This document shows positions 52,899 through 64,000 of a stretch of 64,000 nt of DNA, piece by piece; positions within the stretch are counted from its first letter, which is position 1; each line of letters begins with the position of its first letter. Source of the stretch: Prostheceraeus crozeri (Eukaryota; Platyhelminthes; Polycladida; Euryleptidae); the NCBI GenBank assembly GCA_907163375.1, contig CAJQUW010004442.1, forward strand, positions 518,750-582,749. The letters run 5' to 3'. Under the pieces are notes generated by a model, which saw only the letters and a list, made by a program, of their open reading frames with translations, made no database searches and was not told where the DNA came from. The translations under genes and the position numbers were made by a program.

Positions 52899-55800
52899 AT
52901 GGAAAAGTTTTATTGTAACTTATGTAAAAAAAGTTGCAAACAAAAAGAAGTTGTCAATCTCATTTACAAAGTAAATTGCATTTACGAAATGTAGATCGAG
53001 TTGATGAAGGAAATATATTAAAATTAAATAATTATAAAAACTATCTAGAAACATTACCTACTGATATAAAAGTTAAAAAAATGTTTGATGATTATTCACA
53101 TTCGGAATATAAAAAGGTTTTTGATAGTGAAGATGAACATGTACCAGATGGAAGATATTTATTTAGCGATACTGATGAATTTAACGAAATAGATGAATTT
53201 GATGAAGCTGTAACAGATATAAAATATTTATTTAATGAATCTGGTGAACATAATGAAACCGATGAAACTTTTTCTGATATTCCATCCAACTTTTATAATA
53301 TATTTAGAAAATCTTTCAAATGTTATATGAATGTAGAAGCACTTTATACAAAAAATGGACCTGATGGAATTCCTGAAGAAATAATACAAGGACATTTTAC
53401 AAATTCACAAGAAATTCACAATGTAAATGATATACAACCCATATTTGAATCGATGATAAATAAATTAGAAAATTGTATAATTGAAGCCCAGTTACGTGAA
53501 TCTGGTTGGAGATTTGTTAAAATACTATCTAAGAAGATAGTAATTGATAAATATAAAAATAATACGGGTTCCTTTACCTTTCAGTTCACCACAAATAATC
53601 AACATAAAAAATGAAGATGATTATTGTTTTCTGTGGAGTATTATAGCACATTTACATCCTGCAGAATATCACAAAGAAAGACTAAGTCATTATAATAAAG
53701 AAGAATACATAAATGAATTTGATCTCTCTGATGGTTTAGATGAAATTCCATATGATTATAATAGGATAATAAAGTTTCATAAAAAGAACAAAAATTTAAT
53801 AGAAGTAAATGTTTTTGAATTTAATGTGAATTATGTTTCTATTGGTGATATTAATCCATTTTACTCAGATTCAAAAAAAAATTTATTTGAATAGTAAAAA
53901 TTCATGTCAATCAGAAATAGTTTATAATGATAGAGGAAATTACATGCATCATAATATTTTTTACCAAGGAAATATAATATGTACTGAAAAATTTCAAATT
54001 GTAAAAACATTATCACCGATAATGATTAATCATGATAATTATAAAGGACGTAATTTTAATTATGATTATGTTTCCAATTATTCATCTTTATCTTTAGAAT
54101 ATCAACGAAAATTACAAAGCTTAAATATAAGTTTACAAAAATGTAAAACAAATTATCAACAACAAACAAAAATGTTAGTACAAGAATATCACCATAAATA
54201 TCAAAATAAGATAGAAACGATTCAAGAATTAAATAAAGACAATAAAGAATTAAATGAAGACAATAAAGAATTAAATGAAGCCAATCAAAAAATGAATAAA
54301 GAATTAAATGAATGCTTTAAAAAATGTCAACAGCAATATAAAGAACAATATAATAAAGAATATGAGCAACAGCTACAAATATTAAATCAAAATTATCAAC
54401 AGTCTGAAAAAGAATTTCAAGGACATATCGATTTAACACATGAAATATATCAAGATAAATTTGAAAAATTAAAACGAACAAAAGAATCAGCACAAGCGAA
54501 TATATTATCAGGATCATTTTATATTGTGTAAAGATGTTTCTATATTTACAAAAACTTCAGATAATGCTAATTTTCCCTGTCTCCAATGTATGACGAGCTT
54601 TAGAACTAAAGAAGAAATGAATAGACATTTGGAGAATTGCCAACAAAATGAAGCAGTTGAAAATACTTTTCCTAAAGATGATTATTTAATACATAATAGA
54701 CATTATTTGAAAAATAAAGTATCCTTTACTATTTATTGTGATTTCGAAGCATATAATGTTAACATGACACAAAATTCTGATAATGGTAAATATGAAAAAA
54801 GTGCACCTGAACAAAGTAAAGAAAAATATTTATTTGAACAAAAACCATTATCTTGGGGAATGTACATTCATTCAAATTATCCTGAATTATTTAAATCAGA
54901 GTATTATCAATGCTATGGTGAAGATAGTTCAGAAATGTTTACAAAGAAAGTAGAAGAATTACAAGGACGTTTTTCACAATTGCTTGAAACAAATATACCA
55001 ATGCTTCCATTAACGGATGAAGAAAAAATTAATTTTGTTAATGAAACAAATTGTTATTACTGTGGAAAAGAATTTACAAAAAATTATAAAAATGGCAAAT
55101 ATATTGATAAGCGAAGCGACGGCTCTGCCGTCAAAGTAAAAGATAATAATCATCTAAATGGATTATATAGAGGTGCAGCACATAATTCTTGTAATCTTAA
55201 TGCTGATAAATTTAAATATAACTTTGTTCCTTTATATTTCTACAATGGTTCTAAATATGATTTCCATTTAGTAATGAAAGATTTATTTTTATTTGAAAAA
55301 TTACAACAACAACAAATAAATGTACTATGTAAAACAGAAGAAGAATATTTTTCAATGCAATTAGGTTGTATTAGAATTTTAGATGCATTTAGATTTTTTA
55401 CTCCTTATTCACTAGATATTTTGGGAAAACTTTGAAACCTGAACAATGTAAAATATTAAATAAATATAATTTAAAACCTTTAAAAGGAATATTTCCGTAT
55501 GAATATATAACTGGAGATATAAATAGAATAAATGAAATAATGCAAGAACAAAAACTTCCTCCAATAAATAAATTTAAATCAACATTAAAACAATCACAAT
55601 TATCTGAAGAAGACTATGCAGAAGCTGAAAAGAATTGGAGAGAGTTAAATTGTAGAACAATGTATGATTATACAATGAAATATCTTCAGATAGATGTATT
55701 AATCCTTACTGATCTTTTTGAAAACTTTCGTGACATGTGTTTAGAATATTATGGAATAGATCCATGTTATTGTGATTCTACACCAGGTTTAACATGGTTA

Positions 55801-57290
55801 GCAGGATTAAAACATACTGGTGTTAAACTTAAACATTATAAAGAAAATACATATGATAAATTATTATTTTTTGAATCTGGAATTAGAGGTGGTGTTTCAT
55901 CAGTTTTAGGTAATCGTTATGTACAGTGTTACAATAAAAAAGTAAATCCTGATGATTATGGAATAATGAAACCTTTATCTCCAGAAGAAAGCGTTCAGTT
56001 TACAAAATTGTTTAATCAAAATATAGAAGGACTTATATCAAATGAAGATAGTCAAGCAGCAGTTGATGAATTCATGAGAGAAAACTATTTGTTATATTAT
56101 GATTTTAATAGCTTATATTCTTCTTGCATGATACAAGAATTACCAACAGGTGAGGTGGAATGGTGTAATATTCTAGATTATCAAAAAATATATGATGGAA
56201 ATTATAATCATGGTTATATATATGAAGTTGATTTAGTATATCCTGATGAAATAAAGGATAAAACAAAATATTTTCCTTTCTGTTCCGAGAACAAAATTCC
56301 CAATATAGAAGATTTTTCAGATTATCAAAAATCTTTAATTCCTAAGAAATACAGACCAACAAAAAAACTTATGTTAACACAAAGCAATAAAGGAAAGTAT
56401 GTTGTTGAAGGAAGAATGCTAGATTGGTATTTAGAACATGGAATGATTCTCACCAAAATACATCGAAAACTATTTTATCAAAAATCTAGGTGGTTAAAAA
56501 ATTATATAGAGTTCAATATTGAAAAACGTAAAATAGCTAAAAGAAATAAAGATGATTTTGGAAACGTGTTCTTTAAATTAATGAATAATGCATTTTATGG
56601 TAAGACTTTAGAAAATGTGCGTAATAGACAAAATATTAAAATAGTTTATGATAAAGATAGGTTTCAAAATTGAACAAGGAAACCTACATATAAAAGAACT
56701 ACTAGATTTAGTGATGAACTATGTGCTGTACACTTACGTCGAATCAGCGTAAAGCATGATAAGTTTAATTTTATAGGATTCACTATATTAGAACTAGCTA
56801 AGCTATTTATGTATAGATTTATATATGATCATTTAGCACCTGCTTATGGCAAAAACTATAAATTACACTTTACAGATACGGATTCCGTTTTCTTAGAATT
56901 AACAGTACCGTATAATTCTTCACTTGATGAAGAAATAGATAAGATAAAAGATTTTATTCATCCTTCAGAATTATGTAAAGTAAAAGATGAGTTAGAAAAT
57001 GAAGATTTCATAACAGAAGCTATATTTTTAAAATCTAAATGTTACTGTTATGATACAACTAATAATATTAAAACACATAAAACATTAAAAGGTATTTCAA
57101 AGGCATCAGTGGCTAACCAAATAACATTTCAAGATTATAAGAATACATTATTCAATAATAAAATAAAAACAGCATGTAATTATAGACTTAATTCAAATAA
57201 ACATAAAATGTATTTAAAAGAGGAACATAAATTAGCATTTTGATGATAAAAGAAAAATTTTAACTGATGGAATAACTACTTTACCTTTTT
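52899..57290 (+). pseudogene. POLB: DNA polymerase B cassette of a different type (Polinton B)
   Basis: On the plus strand the order is: a C2H2-like finger (F-Y-C-N-L-C, near 52907), an acidic region, a conserved I-N-I-K-N-E-D-D-Y-C-F-L-W-S-I-I-A domain (near 53600-53650), a Gln/Glu coiled coil (54080-54480), a second C2H2 finger (P-C-L-Q-C ... H), an exonuclease motif C-D-F-E-A-Y-N (near 54740), an endonuclease VII/HNH-like C-Y-Y-C-G ... H-N-S-C-N insert (55050-55195), Y-N-G-S-K-Y-D-F-H (near 55245), and polymerase motifs D-F-N-S-L-Y-S-S, L-M-N-N-A-F-Y-G-K-T and F-T-D-T-D-S (56100-56890). This matches multidomain PolB proteins of animal mobile elements and is unlike the A enzyme. The region looks broken in several places. 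Confidence 0.85.
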
Positions 57291-57299
57291 AAAGTTTAT

Positions 57300-57405
57300 T
57301 TATTATTATTTAAATCCGTCTAGAAAAAATTTTTTATTATTTTAATCAGTCTAGAAAAAAAATTTTTATTATTTAAATCAGTCTAGAAAAAAATTTTATT
57401 ATTTA
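57300..57405. repeat. 28-bp AT-rich tandem repeat at the right edge of the polymerase cassette
   Basis: Three copies of a unit with AATCAGTCTAGAAAAAA lie between the converging polymerase and ATPase genes. Homology with A resumes at about 57445 (A 12380). Confidence 0.85.
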
Positions 57406-57409
57406 TTAC

Positions 57410-58190
57410 TCAGTAAACAAATCTTCTATTACTCTAAACAAATCTTCTATAACTCTATCATGAATTTTTTTATCAATATTAATTGTAATGAAGCCATAAT
57501 CTTTTGACTAAGCATTGTTACACGATTGTTTAAATTCATCTTTATTTCTTACGCATAAATCTCTTAACAAATCACTTAAGTTTCTTGCATTTATTTCAAA
57601 TAGTATAAATATATTTGCATTCTTTCTAATAACACTTCCGTCTAATGAATACATACTTTGTGTTAAATAAAATACACTACAGTTATTATGTCTACCTCTT
57701 GTGAAATAATTTCTCTGAACTGACTGATTTCTGTCATTAACACAATCATCAAAAATTACACAATGTTTCATTGTTTTATCTAGTTTACTAGGATCTTGCA
57801 TATTACCACTATCATCTATTAATTGTATTTTTATATGTTTATTTTTATTGGATTCAACTAACTGATTATTTTTTGCTGCTTCTTCACACCACGAACTTAT
57901 TTCTTCTTCATATTCAGAATTTTCATATTCTTGGAATAATGAAGCAATTGCTGTTTTTTTAAGATTATTTCAAATCCATATTTTAAAAATTGATAGACGG
58001 GTTGTTCTGCTGTTGTTGTATAAATTATAAGATTGTTATAATCCAAAAAAATTTGGAGTCGTTAAAATTTTAAATAATAGATACGTTTTTCCACATCCTG
58101 ATCTTCCACAAATAACTGACAAAACTTTATTGGATAGATTACGGTGATGATTGAATTTAAGTTTTTTATTTAATGGGGACACTTCACTCA
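57410..58190 (-). pseudogene. ATP: Packaging ATPase (Polinton B)
   Basis: The gene matches the A ATPase closely, with C-V-I-F-D-D (Walker B) and H-N-N-C-S-V-F-Y-L-T-Q-S intact in the 57508-57801 part. It looks broken. Confidence 0.82.
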
Positions 58191-58239
58191 TTTTTTAATA
58201 AAAAATTTTTATTTTTATTTTTACAGAAGAAGAAGAAAA

Positions 58240-59043
58240 TTAAACTTCTCTAACCAAAAAATCTATCATAATCTCTTCACATCCAAAATTTATTTCTTGT
58301 CCTTTTTCATCAGTGATTCTAATGCTAATGTTGTTAATAGTTTTTCTTGTAATAGGGAAATATATTAATGTTTGCGGAATTACATTTAATCTATAACCAA
58401 TGGGTACAGTAAAAGATGGAAAACTGAATATTATATTTGACAATTTACCATTTATATAACCTCCTTCAATAATGTCACAATGTACAACAATTGAATTTAT
58501 TTCAGTTATTTTTGGAATCTTCTCACCTAAATGATAACCTTGACTATAGGTTTGTTTATTAAATACTAATAGCTTTGACAATGATCTATCATGATCAAAA
58601 TCAACTTGATGATTTTCGTCTAAAGTAAGAGAAAATTTATTAACTGCCGGTTCAACTGCAAAATGTAATTGTTTCTTATCTTTAAATGGTATACCTAAAT
58701 GTCTCTTAATTTCATTTGATATTGATTCAACTTCGTAAGAACCAGGAAGAAAAGTTAGTACTTTCCACGTTTTGCCTTCATCAGTAGAATATCTAAATTG
58801 ATCATTCACATCTTTTATAACATTTTGAATAGTGTTAAATGTGGAGAAACTAGTCAATGCAATTTGATAATTTTTATTTTGTTCTAAATGTAGAATGGGT
58901 TCTAAATTACAAGTGTGTGATGAAGTAGTTGTTATAATTTTCAACGTCGTACTAAATTTTGATGAACCCAAAATCTCTGTTAGATTTTCTAAATGATTAT
59001 TAATTTTGTCTAAATCTGCTGATGATAATTCTCTCGAAGTCAT
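58240..59043 (-). CDS. Penton-type minor capsid protein (Polinton B)
   Basis: The 267-residue frame is nearly identical to the A protein (13224-14012) apart from the first residues, M-T-S-R-E-L-S-S here. All the jelly-roll landmarks such as P-G-S-Y-E-V-E-S-I are kept. Strong conservation of this gene in both fossils suggests that both inserted fairly recently. Confidence 0.78.
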   Translation of the reverse strand: MTSRELSSADLDKINNHLENLTEILGSSKFSTTLKIITTTSSHTCNLEPILHLEQNKNYQIALTSFSTFNTIQNVIKDVNDQFRYSTDEGKTWKVLTFLPGSYEVESISNEIKRHLGIPFKDKKQLHFAVEPAVNKFSLTLDENHQVDFDHDRSLSKLLVFNKQTYSQGYHLGEKIPKITEINSIVVHCDIIEGGYINGKLSNIIFSFPSFTVPIGYRLNVIPQTLIYFPITRKTINNISIRITDEKGQEINFGCEEIMIDFLVREV

Positions 59044-59085
59044 TTTTTAGTTAAAATTTTGAATAAATATTTTTTTATAAAAAAA

Positions 59086-59972
59086 TTAAAAACAACAACA
59101 TATTTCAGCTATACTTTTATAATCCTCTTCATTTAGAATCTTCTTTTCTAACAGTCTTTTCAATATAGCATGAATTTCATTGAAACTAGAATTATGTCCT
59201 TCTTTTATTGCAGATATTAAAATATTTAATCTATTTAGTAATTCTTGTGGATCATCTGGTAAGAATGCAGTTGTTTCAGTTTTAAAACCTTTTCCTACTT
59301 TAACTCCCGTTGATAATAAATTTTCTAATTCTCTATAACGTTTAAGAGTTTTTCCTGCTTTAACTCTATCTAACATAGCTTTATATTTTATGAGATCTTC
59401 TACAGCATAATTATTTAAATCTGCTCCTCTTAAAAGATCAACAAAATTTCTATCTAAACTAAAAGGACATTTATCTGGTGAAAAAATTAAACCTCGAAAA
59501 GGTTGTGGAAATATTTCTTTTTTAGTCCGAGATAAAATCTAGGTATTGTTTTTCCATCTATAAATGAAATAGAATGTTCAAATTGCATAGATTTTGGTAA
59601 TTTCTTATTAATGTTTTATTCTAGTAATCCATAGTCATCTAATATAGTTTTGTGTTCTGGATCTGTTATATTAATTTGTTTATCATTATTTGTACTTTCT
59701 TTTTCAAGAGTTTTAAATGGTTTCATAGTTTTTTCAAAATCAGTTTTTACTTGCTCGGTTTGCTTCATTTTTTCAAACATGTCAGATTGAATACCAGCTT
59801 TTATCATTCTATGTTGAAGATGATTTTCTTTCATAATATTTTTTTGTTTTATTAACTCTTCTAATTGTTTAATTCTTTTAAAATTATCAGCTTTAATTTT
59901 ATCCATTTTTAAAATATAATATTTGAATTTTGTGGTAACATTGGAATACAACAAAAACATTTTATTGAACAA
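59086..59972 (-). pseudogene. Conserved unknown protein (Polinton B)
   Basis: It is collinear with 14144-15043 of A, with the same helical N-terminus (M-D-K-I-K-A-D-N-F) and C-terminal E-I-C-C-C-F end. It looks broken. Confidence 0.75.
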
Positions 59973-60012
59973 ATTATTTTTATATTGTTTTGTTGTCTGT
60001 CATCTTTTCGTT

Positions 60013-60690
60013 TTAAGTTTTGTTTAATAAAGTTTTTAGCTCTTCTAAAAAAATTTTATCATTTTCTTCATTAGAAATTTTACCATCACTAAAAGTTTTA
60101 CCATCCTGTTTATTCTTGTCATGAACTTTTTCGGACTTTAAATGAAATGATATTTGATTTACTTCATTAGCTATTTGATCAAATTTTTCAATCTCATCTA
60201 ACGTAATAACATTATCATCACATACTCTTTGAAAATAATAATGCAGTTTATCATAAACTTCTTTAACGTGAGAATGTTTAGTTTTTAATGATTTTCGTTT
60301 CTTAGTAATTAAAGATTTATCTAACATTGTAACAAGTGAAGTTGTAAAAACACCCGTACCTGTTAAAGCAGTAGCAATTACTGGAATTGCTAAAACATCT
60401 GAAGATATAACAATTGTTAAAGCACCTAAACTTATTGTCAAGAATATGCCAATACCTTGTGTTACATTCTTAACTTTAGACCATCTCTTTCGTAATTTAT
60501 CATAATGCTCTAATCTTAATAATAACTGATATTCCTTATCTTTCATATAACGTACTCTATCCTTATGTTTTTCTTTATTCAATTCACTTATTTTTAACTG
60601 TGATAACGAAGAATATATTCTTGAGGTTTCTTCCACTTTTGTTTCATCCACTTTTGTTTCTTCCATTTTTAAAGAAATATTTTTAGACAC
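60013..60690 (-). CDS. Two-pass membrane protein (Polinton B)
   Basis: The 225-residue frame matches the A protein, keeping the hydrophobic hairpin (Q-G-I-G-I-F-L-T-I-S-L-G-A-L) and the basic K-K-R-K-S-L-K turn. The N-terminal segment differs in length from A. The C-terminus is shorter by the small duplication seen in A. Confidence 0.65.
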   Translation of the reverse strand: MSKNISLKMEETKVDETKVEETSRIYSSLSQLKISELNKEKHKDRVRYMKDKEYQLLLRLEHYDKLRKRWSKVKNVTQGIGIFLTISLGALTIVISSDVLAIPVIATALTGTGVFTTSLVTMLDKSLITKKRKSLKTKHSHVKEVYDKLHYYFQRVCDDNVITLDEIEKFDQIANEVNQISFHLKSEKVHDKNKQDGKTFSDGKISNEENDKIFLEELKTLLNKT

Positions 60691-60867
60691 ATAATTTTAG
60701 TTATCTGATATTTTAAAAACCTGAAAAATGGATAAAATTCATGAATTTAGACGTTTTTAAAAATACTAATTTTTCAAAAATGGCACTTTTAAAAACGACT
60801 AAATTTATGAATTTAGGTCTTAAAAACCTGAAAAATGGATAAAATTCATGAATTTAGACGTTTTTAA

Positions 60868-61210
60868 AATTACCAATTTTTATAATTTTCGGTGTCCTGG
60901 AACGGTCATGCTTTTCAGGAGAAAATAATCATAATCACAAATTTGAGATTTTGAAAAATTTGAAAAAATCGGTATTTTTAAAAACGCCTAAATTTATGAA
61001 TTTAGGTCTTCATAACCTGAAAAATGACCAAAATTCTTAAATTTAGTCGTTCTTTTAAAATACCAATTTTTCAAAAATGGTACTTTTAAAATGGACTAAA
61101 TTTATGAATTTAGGTCTTAAAACCTGAAAAAATGACCAAAATTCTTAAATTTAGTCGTTTTTAAAATTACAAAAAATTTGATAATTTTGTCCTGTCTTTT
61201 GCCCATTACT
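60868..61210 (-). repeat. Right terminal inverted repeat of Polinton B
   Basis: Partner of 43041-43385. Inside it, further copies of the AAATTTAG/ACGTTTTTAAA and TTCGGTGTCCTGGAACGG words extend to about 60715. Confidence 0.93.
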
Positions 61211-61216
61211 TATGAT

Positions 61217-61783
61217 ATGTTGGTAAAACGTTGACACTTGATGAATGAACCGATCAAATAAAACAATGGGTAGCAGAATTGCATTTTTAAGAAGCACTGA
61301 AATGAAAATTACTCACATTGAAAGTAGATTAGATGAATGTCTTGACGAAACACTTTGATATTACAGGCTGCAATTTGATTATCAATAATTTCTCGATCAC
61401 ATTCCAGGTATGTACTGAAGATTATTGATTCCATAGAGTAAGTATATAAGGTAGAGCGGTAACTCCGCATTTATTAAATCCCCAATGTGTATACACTTTC
61501 GATTTTATTAAATGAACTCAAGGGGATACAGTCGGAATTGTTTCCAAATGTGAGATATGCACATTTATGCAGTTTTGAAGAAATTACAACGGAATTGACT
61601 GATCATGATAGCATAATGTAGGAAGAAAAAATGATATCATTTTACACATTCTCCGTGTCATGACAGCCTTGGAGAGGTTATGTTTGTTTAATTAGCAACT
61701 CGATGACCTGCTATTGCTTTCATGTTGAACCTCAAGAGAATCTTCTTAAGCGTGATCATATCACACACAATCTGCCACTATGG
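61217..61783. other. Unassigned flank
   Basis: No gene or repeat is recognised between Polinton B and the hAT-like element. Confidence 0.5.
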
Positions 61784-62276
61784 TAGTGATGCAAATGGAA
61801 AATTTTCCGGAAAATATTCCAATTTTTTCAAAATTTTCCGGAAAATTTTCCGATGGAAAATTTTGAAATTTTTTTTCGGTGATTGACGTTTTTGCCTTTG
61901 TTTTGGAGACTTGTTGCAGTCGTTTGAAAAGACTATGTAATATTCAAAGACCGAAAACTTCTCTATCATCCCTGCATACTTTTGAGACCAACTGCACCCT
62001 CCACGTCTATTTCAGATCTTTCCAACTGAATATCAGACATTAAATGGATTTCAGATTTCTAATTGAATTTCAGATATCTGTCAGAACTCAGCTTTGAAAG
62101 GATCTTAGATTCAACTGGAGAATCTCCAATTCATCTGGAAAAGTCTGAAATTCATTTAAGTAGATCTGAAATCGATTGGGAACTATCTGAACTATCTGAA
62201 CCAGCTAGAAATGGAATGTGTAGCTTGTCCTCCACGAAGATATCGGACAATACGCCAGAAGTTAGAAGCTATCATA

Positions 62277-62532
62277 CATAGAAATAAACTGTTTATCTGA
62301 AGTTCGCTAGAATGGACATTGACTCAAGGTCGCGGCACATCCGGGGGAACTAAGTTGGGGCATGAAGAACCAATCAAAAGCTTCGATTTACTCATGTGAC
62401 TGATTCTAACCCAATGATACAGACGTTGGCAAGTGCATCTAAGTGAAAATGCGTGCGATTTATGTGCCGTTATTGTGCATTGCATGAAGCTTAATTTCCA
62501 TTCTAGAGGTTTTATTGTTGTCAATTTCTATG
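62277..62532 (-). mobile_element. 256-bp hAT-like MITE, copy 2
   Basis: Reverse-complement copy of 41142-41397, roughly 85-90 percent alike by eye. Flanks CTATCATA and CTATAATA form a 7-of-8 duplication. Confidence 0.85.
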
Positions 62533-62873
62533 CTATAATATAGATATTCTTCTACTCATCACAGATATCTTTAGTTTCCAAATATCTCACGAGTTTACAG
62601 TCTTTATATATCTTCCAATATATGGTCGCTCATGTATAATGCTGTGTTGGACTGTGTGCTTGTGCTTCACATGTTCATCAACAGATGGAGAATTTGTATC
62701 ATTGCAATCAAGGCTGCATAATAAATTAAGCTTAACTTTCAAGCCATAAACAAACTCCCAAATAAAATGCATTATTTCTGCTCCAGATCTTTCACAATGC
62801 ATGAAATTATACCCCTATTGTAAAGGAAAAAATTCACGTTGTCCCAAAAGATGTCTGTGTTATAATATTAAAA

Positions 62874-63020
62874 ATGGCAACAAATTGCCACAAGCCACTG
62901 GTGGCAAAGGAATGCTCAAAAAGCCACGGACGGGATTCGTATTGCTACGATTGCAAAGAGTACGATTGTTTTAATCGAAATGATATGATGAAATCAAGAG
63001 TTTTAGAACAATTCTATTGA
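62874..63020 (+). other. 48-codon cysteine-rich frame inside the hAT-like element
   Basis: The frame starts M-A-T-N-C-H-K-P and holds five Cys, including C-Y-D-C and D-C-F. It could be the remnant of a zinc-finger exon carried by the element, or chance. Confidence 0.2.
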
Positions 63021-63252
63021 TGTGTCTATGCCTCGGCTGTGATAGAAAACGTAAAAATTATATCACAAAAATTCAAATTTCTTCATTTTTCAAAATCGTT
63101 TTCTTCAAAATAATGATCAGAATCACCAGTTTTATAGACCCATTCTATTGGTATGTATAGCTGCCTCGGCTGTGGAAGTGGTCAAAGCAGGGCCTATCAC
63201 AAAAATCAAAACTTTCAAAATTTTCCGGAAAATTTTCATCACTACACTATGG

Positions 63253-64000
63253 TAGAGCAAAATCACAGTCAAAGACAATGACTTCAATTAACTTTGAAAG
63301 ATGCAAATGGGTCCACATCACTATTCAAATTCAATAAGTGAAACATGAATTTAGTGAATCGCAAAATCATCCCGGTGAAAATTGAATTAAAAACTTGACA
63401 TTTCAGCCACGACAACACAATAAAATCTCGACTTCTTCATGAAGACTTCCATGCCGTTCATTAGATTTCCTTGATCATCAGCATAATTTCCTCTTAGTTA
63501 CGATGCCTGTTAGCGAATGTTCATTCCCTTTGATGTCCAACTTGTTTCATACTACTTATAACGGGGCGTCATCTCGGTAGTATTTAAATTTGCAAAAATT
63601 TAGCTTTTTCAAAACTGCTCAAATAATTTTTTGGACCGCAGGAACGCTATCTCCGCAAGAAACTGAATCTTTTCATATAAAAATTTTTACTGTATACAGA
63701 AACTTTTTGAGTCGACAACTCTACCTATACTTACTCTATGATTGATTCGCGGACTTTGAATTTAGGCCTAATTAATAACCGCGTCTACGATTAAATAATA
63801 GGATTAATAATAGGGTTACTGAACTGCTACTGTGCGTGATGAGCAAATACAAATTCCAAATAAACTTGATTAATGAAATAAAATAATCATTCTCAAATCA
63901 AAATGAAAACGATGTTTATATACTTGTATACATGTTTGTCTCGTCTCCTTTACTTGATGATGCTATGACTCATTCATTCATTCATTCATTGTCTTGCTCA
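63253..64000. other. Right flank without recognised genes
   Basis: Nothing is supported except a short (ATTC)n run at about 63970-63992. Confidence 0.5.

Larger units (their letters stand above)
43041..61210 (+). mobile_element. Polinton B (adintovirus-like), end to end, 18,170 bp
   Basis: Both termini are present. They start AGTAATGG, carry ~340-bp terminal inverted repeats and are flanked by an exact 6-bp duplication TATGAT (43035-43040, 61211-61216), all hallmarks of Polinton/Maverick integration. The gene order equals that of Polinton A except for the polymerase cassette. It looks broken, with roughly ten breaks, and a 1-kb DNA transposon has landed in the capsid gene. The near-identical terminal repeats hint at a young insertion, although such ends can be homogenised. 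Confidence 0.97.
61784..63244. mobile_element. 1,461-bp hAT-like DNA element
   Basis: Its ends read TAGTGATGCAAATGG and the inverse TAGTGATGAAAATTTTCC, with palindromic TTTTCCGGAAAA words near both. An exact 8-bp duplication CACTATGG flanks it (61776-61783, 63245-63252). These are hAT features. No transposase is seen, so it is non-autonomous. A 256-bp MITE is nested inside. Confidence 0.88.

Noticed and set aside
41142-62532. The inverted pair 41142-41397 / 62277-62532 as ends of one giant element around Polinton B
   Set aside because: Each copy has its own complete ends and its own 8-bp duplication, so they are two separate MITE insertions.
1-64000. tRNA, rRNA or other structured RNA genes
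   Set aside because: I looked for cloverleaf box motifs and rRNA-like stretches and found none I could support.

Overview
This is AT-rich, intron-style animal DNA made almost entirely of nested mobile elements. I recognise no ordinary host gene. The mix of Polintons, APE-type LINEs of at least two clades, Penelope-like elements with GIY-YIG domains, hAT/Harbinger-like MITEs and GA/TA microsatellites points to an invertebrate metazoan, probably aquatic. The species cannot be named from this sequence.

Layout. Bases 1-16335 are the right ~16 kb of a Polinton/adintovirus-like element (Polinton A); its left ~1.3 kb lies outside the window. It abuts a LINE fragment (16336-18918), so A probably sits inside that LINE. 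Bases 18919-43034 are layered repeats: pogo-like ends around a Penelope fragment and a MITE (19245-21258); a LINE fragment (23985-24962); a minus-strand CR1/L2-like LINE (about 25050-35935) split by a 6.68-kb terminal-inverted-repeat element (25270-31949); a second LINE (36695-38650) holding a MITE; and a Penelope-like element with inverted terminal repeats (38651-40932). Bases 43041-61210 are a second, end-to-end Polinton (Polinton B, 18,170 bp) with ~340-bp terminal inverted repeats and an exact 6-bp target duplication TATGAT. The right flank holds a hAT-like element (61784-63244) with an 8-bp target duplication.

The two Polintons share one gene order: adenain-like protease (+), PLA2-like plus DDE integrase (-), adenovirus pX-like peptide protein (-), double-jelly-roll major capsid protein (-), pVI-like protein (-), fibre-like coiled coil (-), a possible clamp-like protein (+), DNA polymerase B, packaging ATPase (-), penton-type minor capsid protein (-), a conserved unknown protein (-) and a two-pass membrane protein (-). 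Together these would replicate, integrate, package and mature a virion-like particle. Both are treated as fossils: A looks moderately broken (about five breaks), B more so (about ten, plus a 1-kb DNA transposon inside its capsid gene).

The most striking observations are: (1) the siblings carry different, non-homologous-looking DNA polymerase cassettes in opposite orientation at the same locus; (2) a swarm of GC-rich mini-hairpins with 3-6 bp stems and mostly 3-nt loops lies in and between A's genes, several as multiple-of-three insertions absent from B; (3) a parvovirus-type phospholipase A2 motif lies in the same open frame as the integrase; and (4) a 6.68-kb element with TACGTA-rich subterminal repeats has cleanly split a LINE at a TA.
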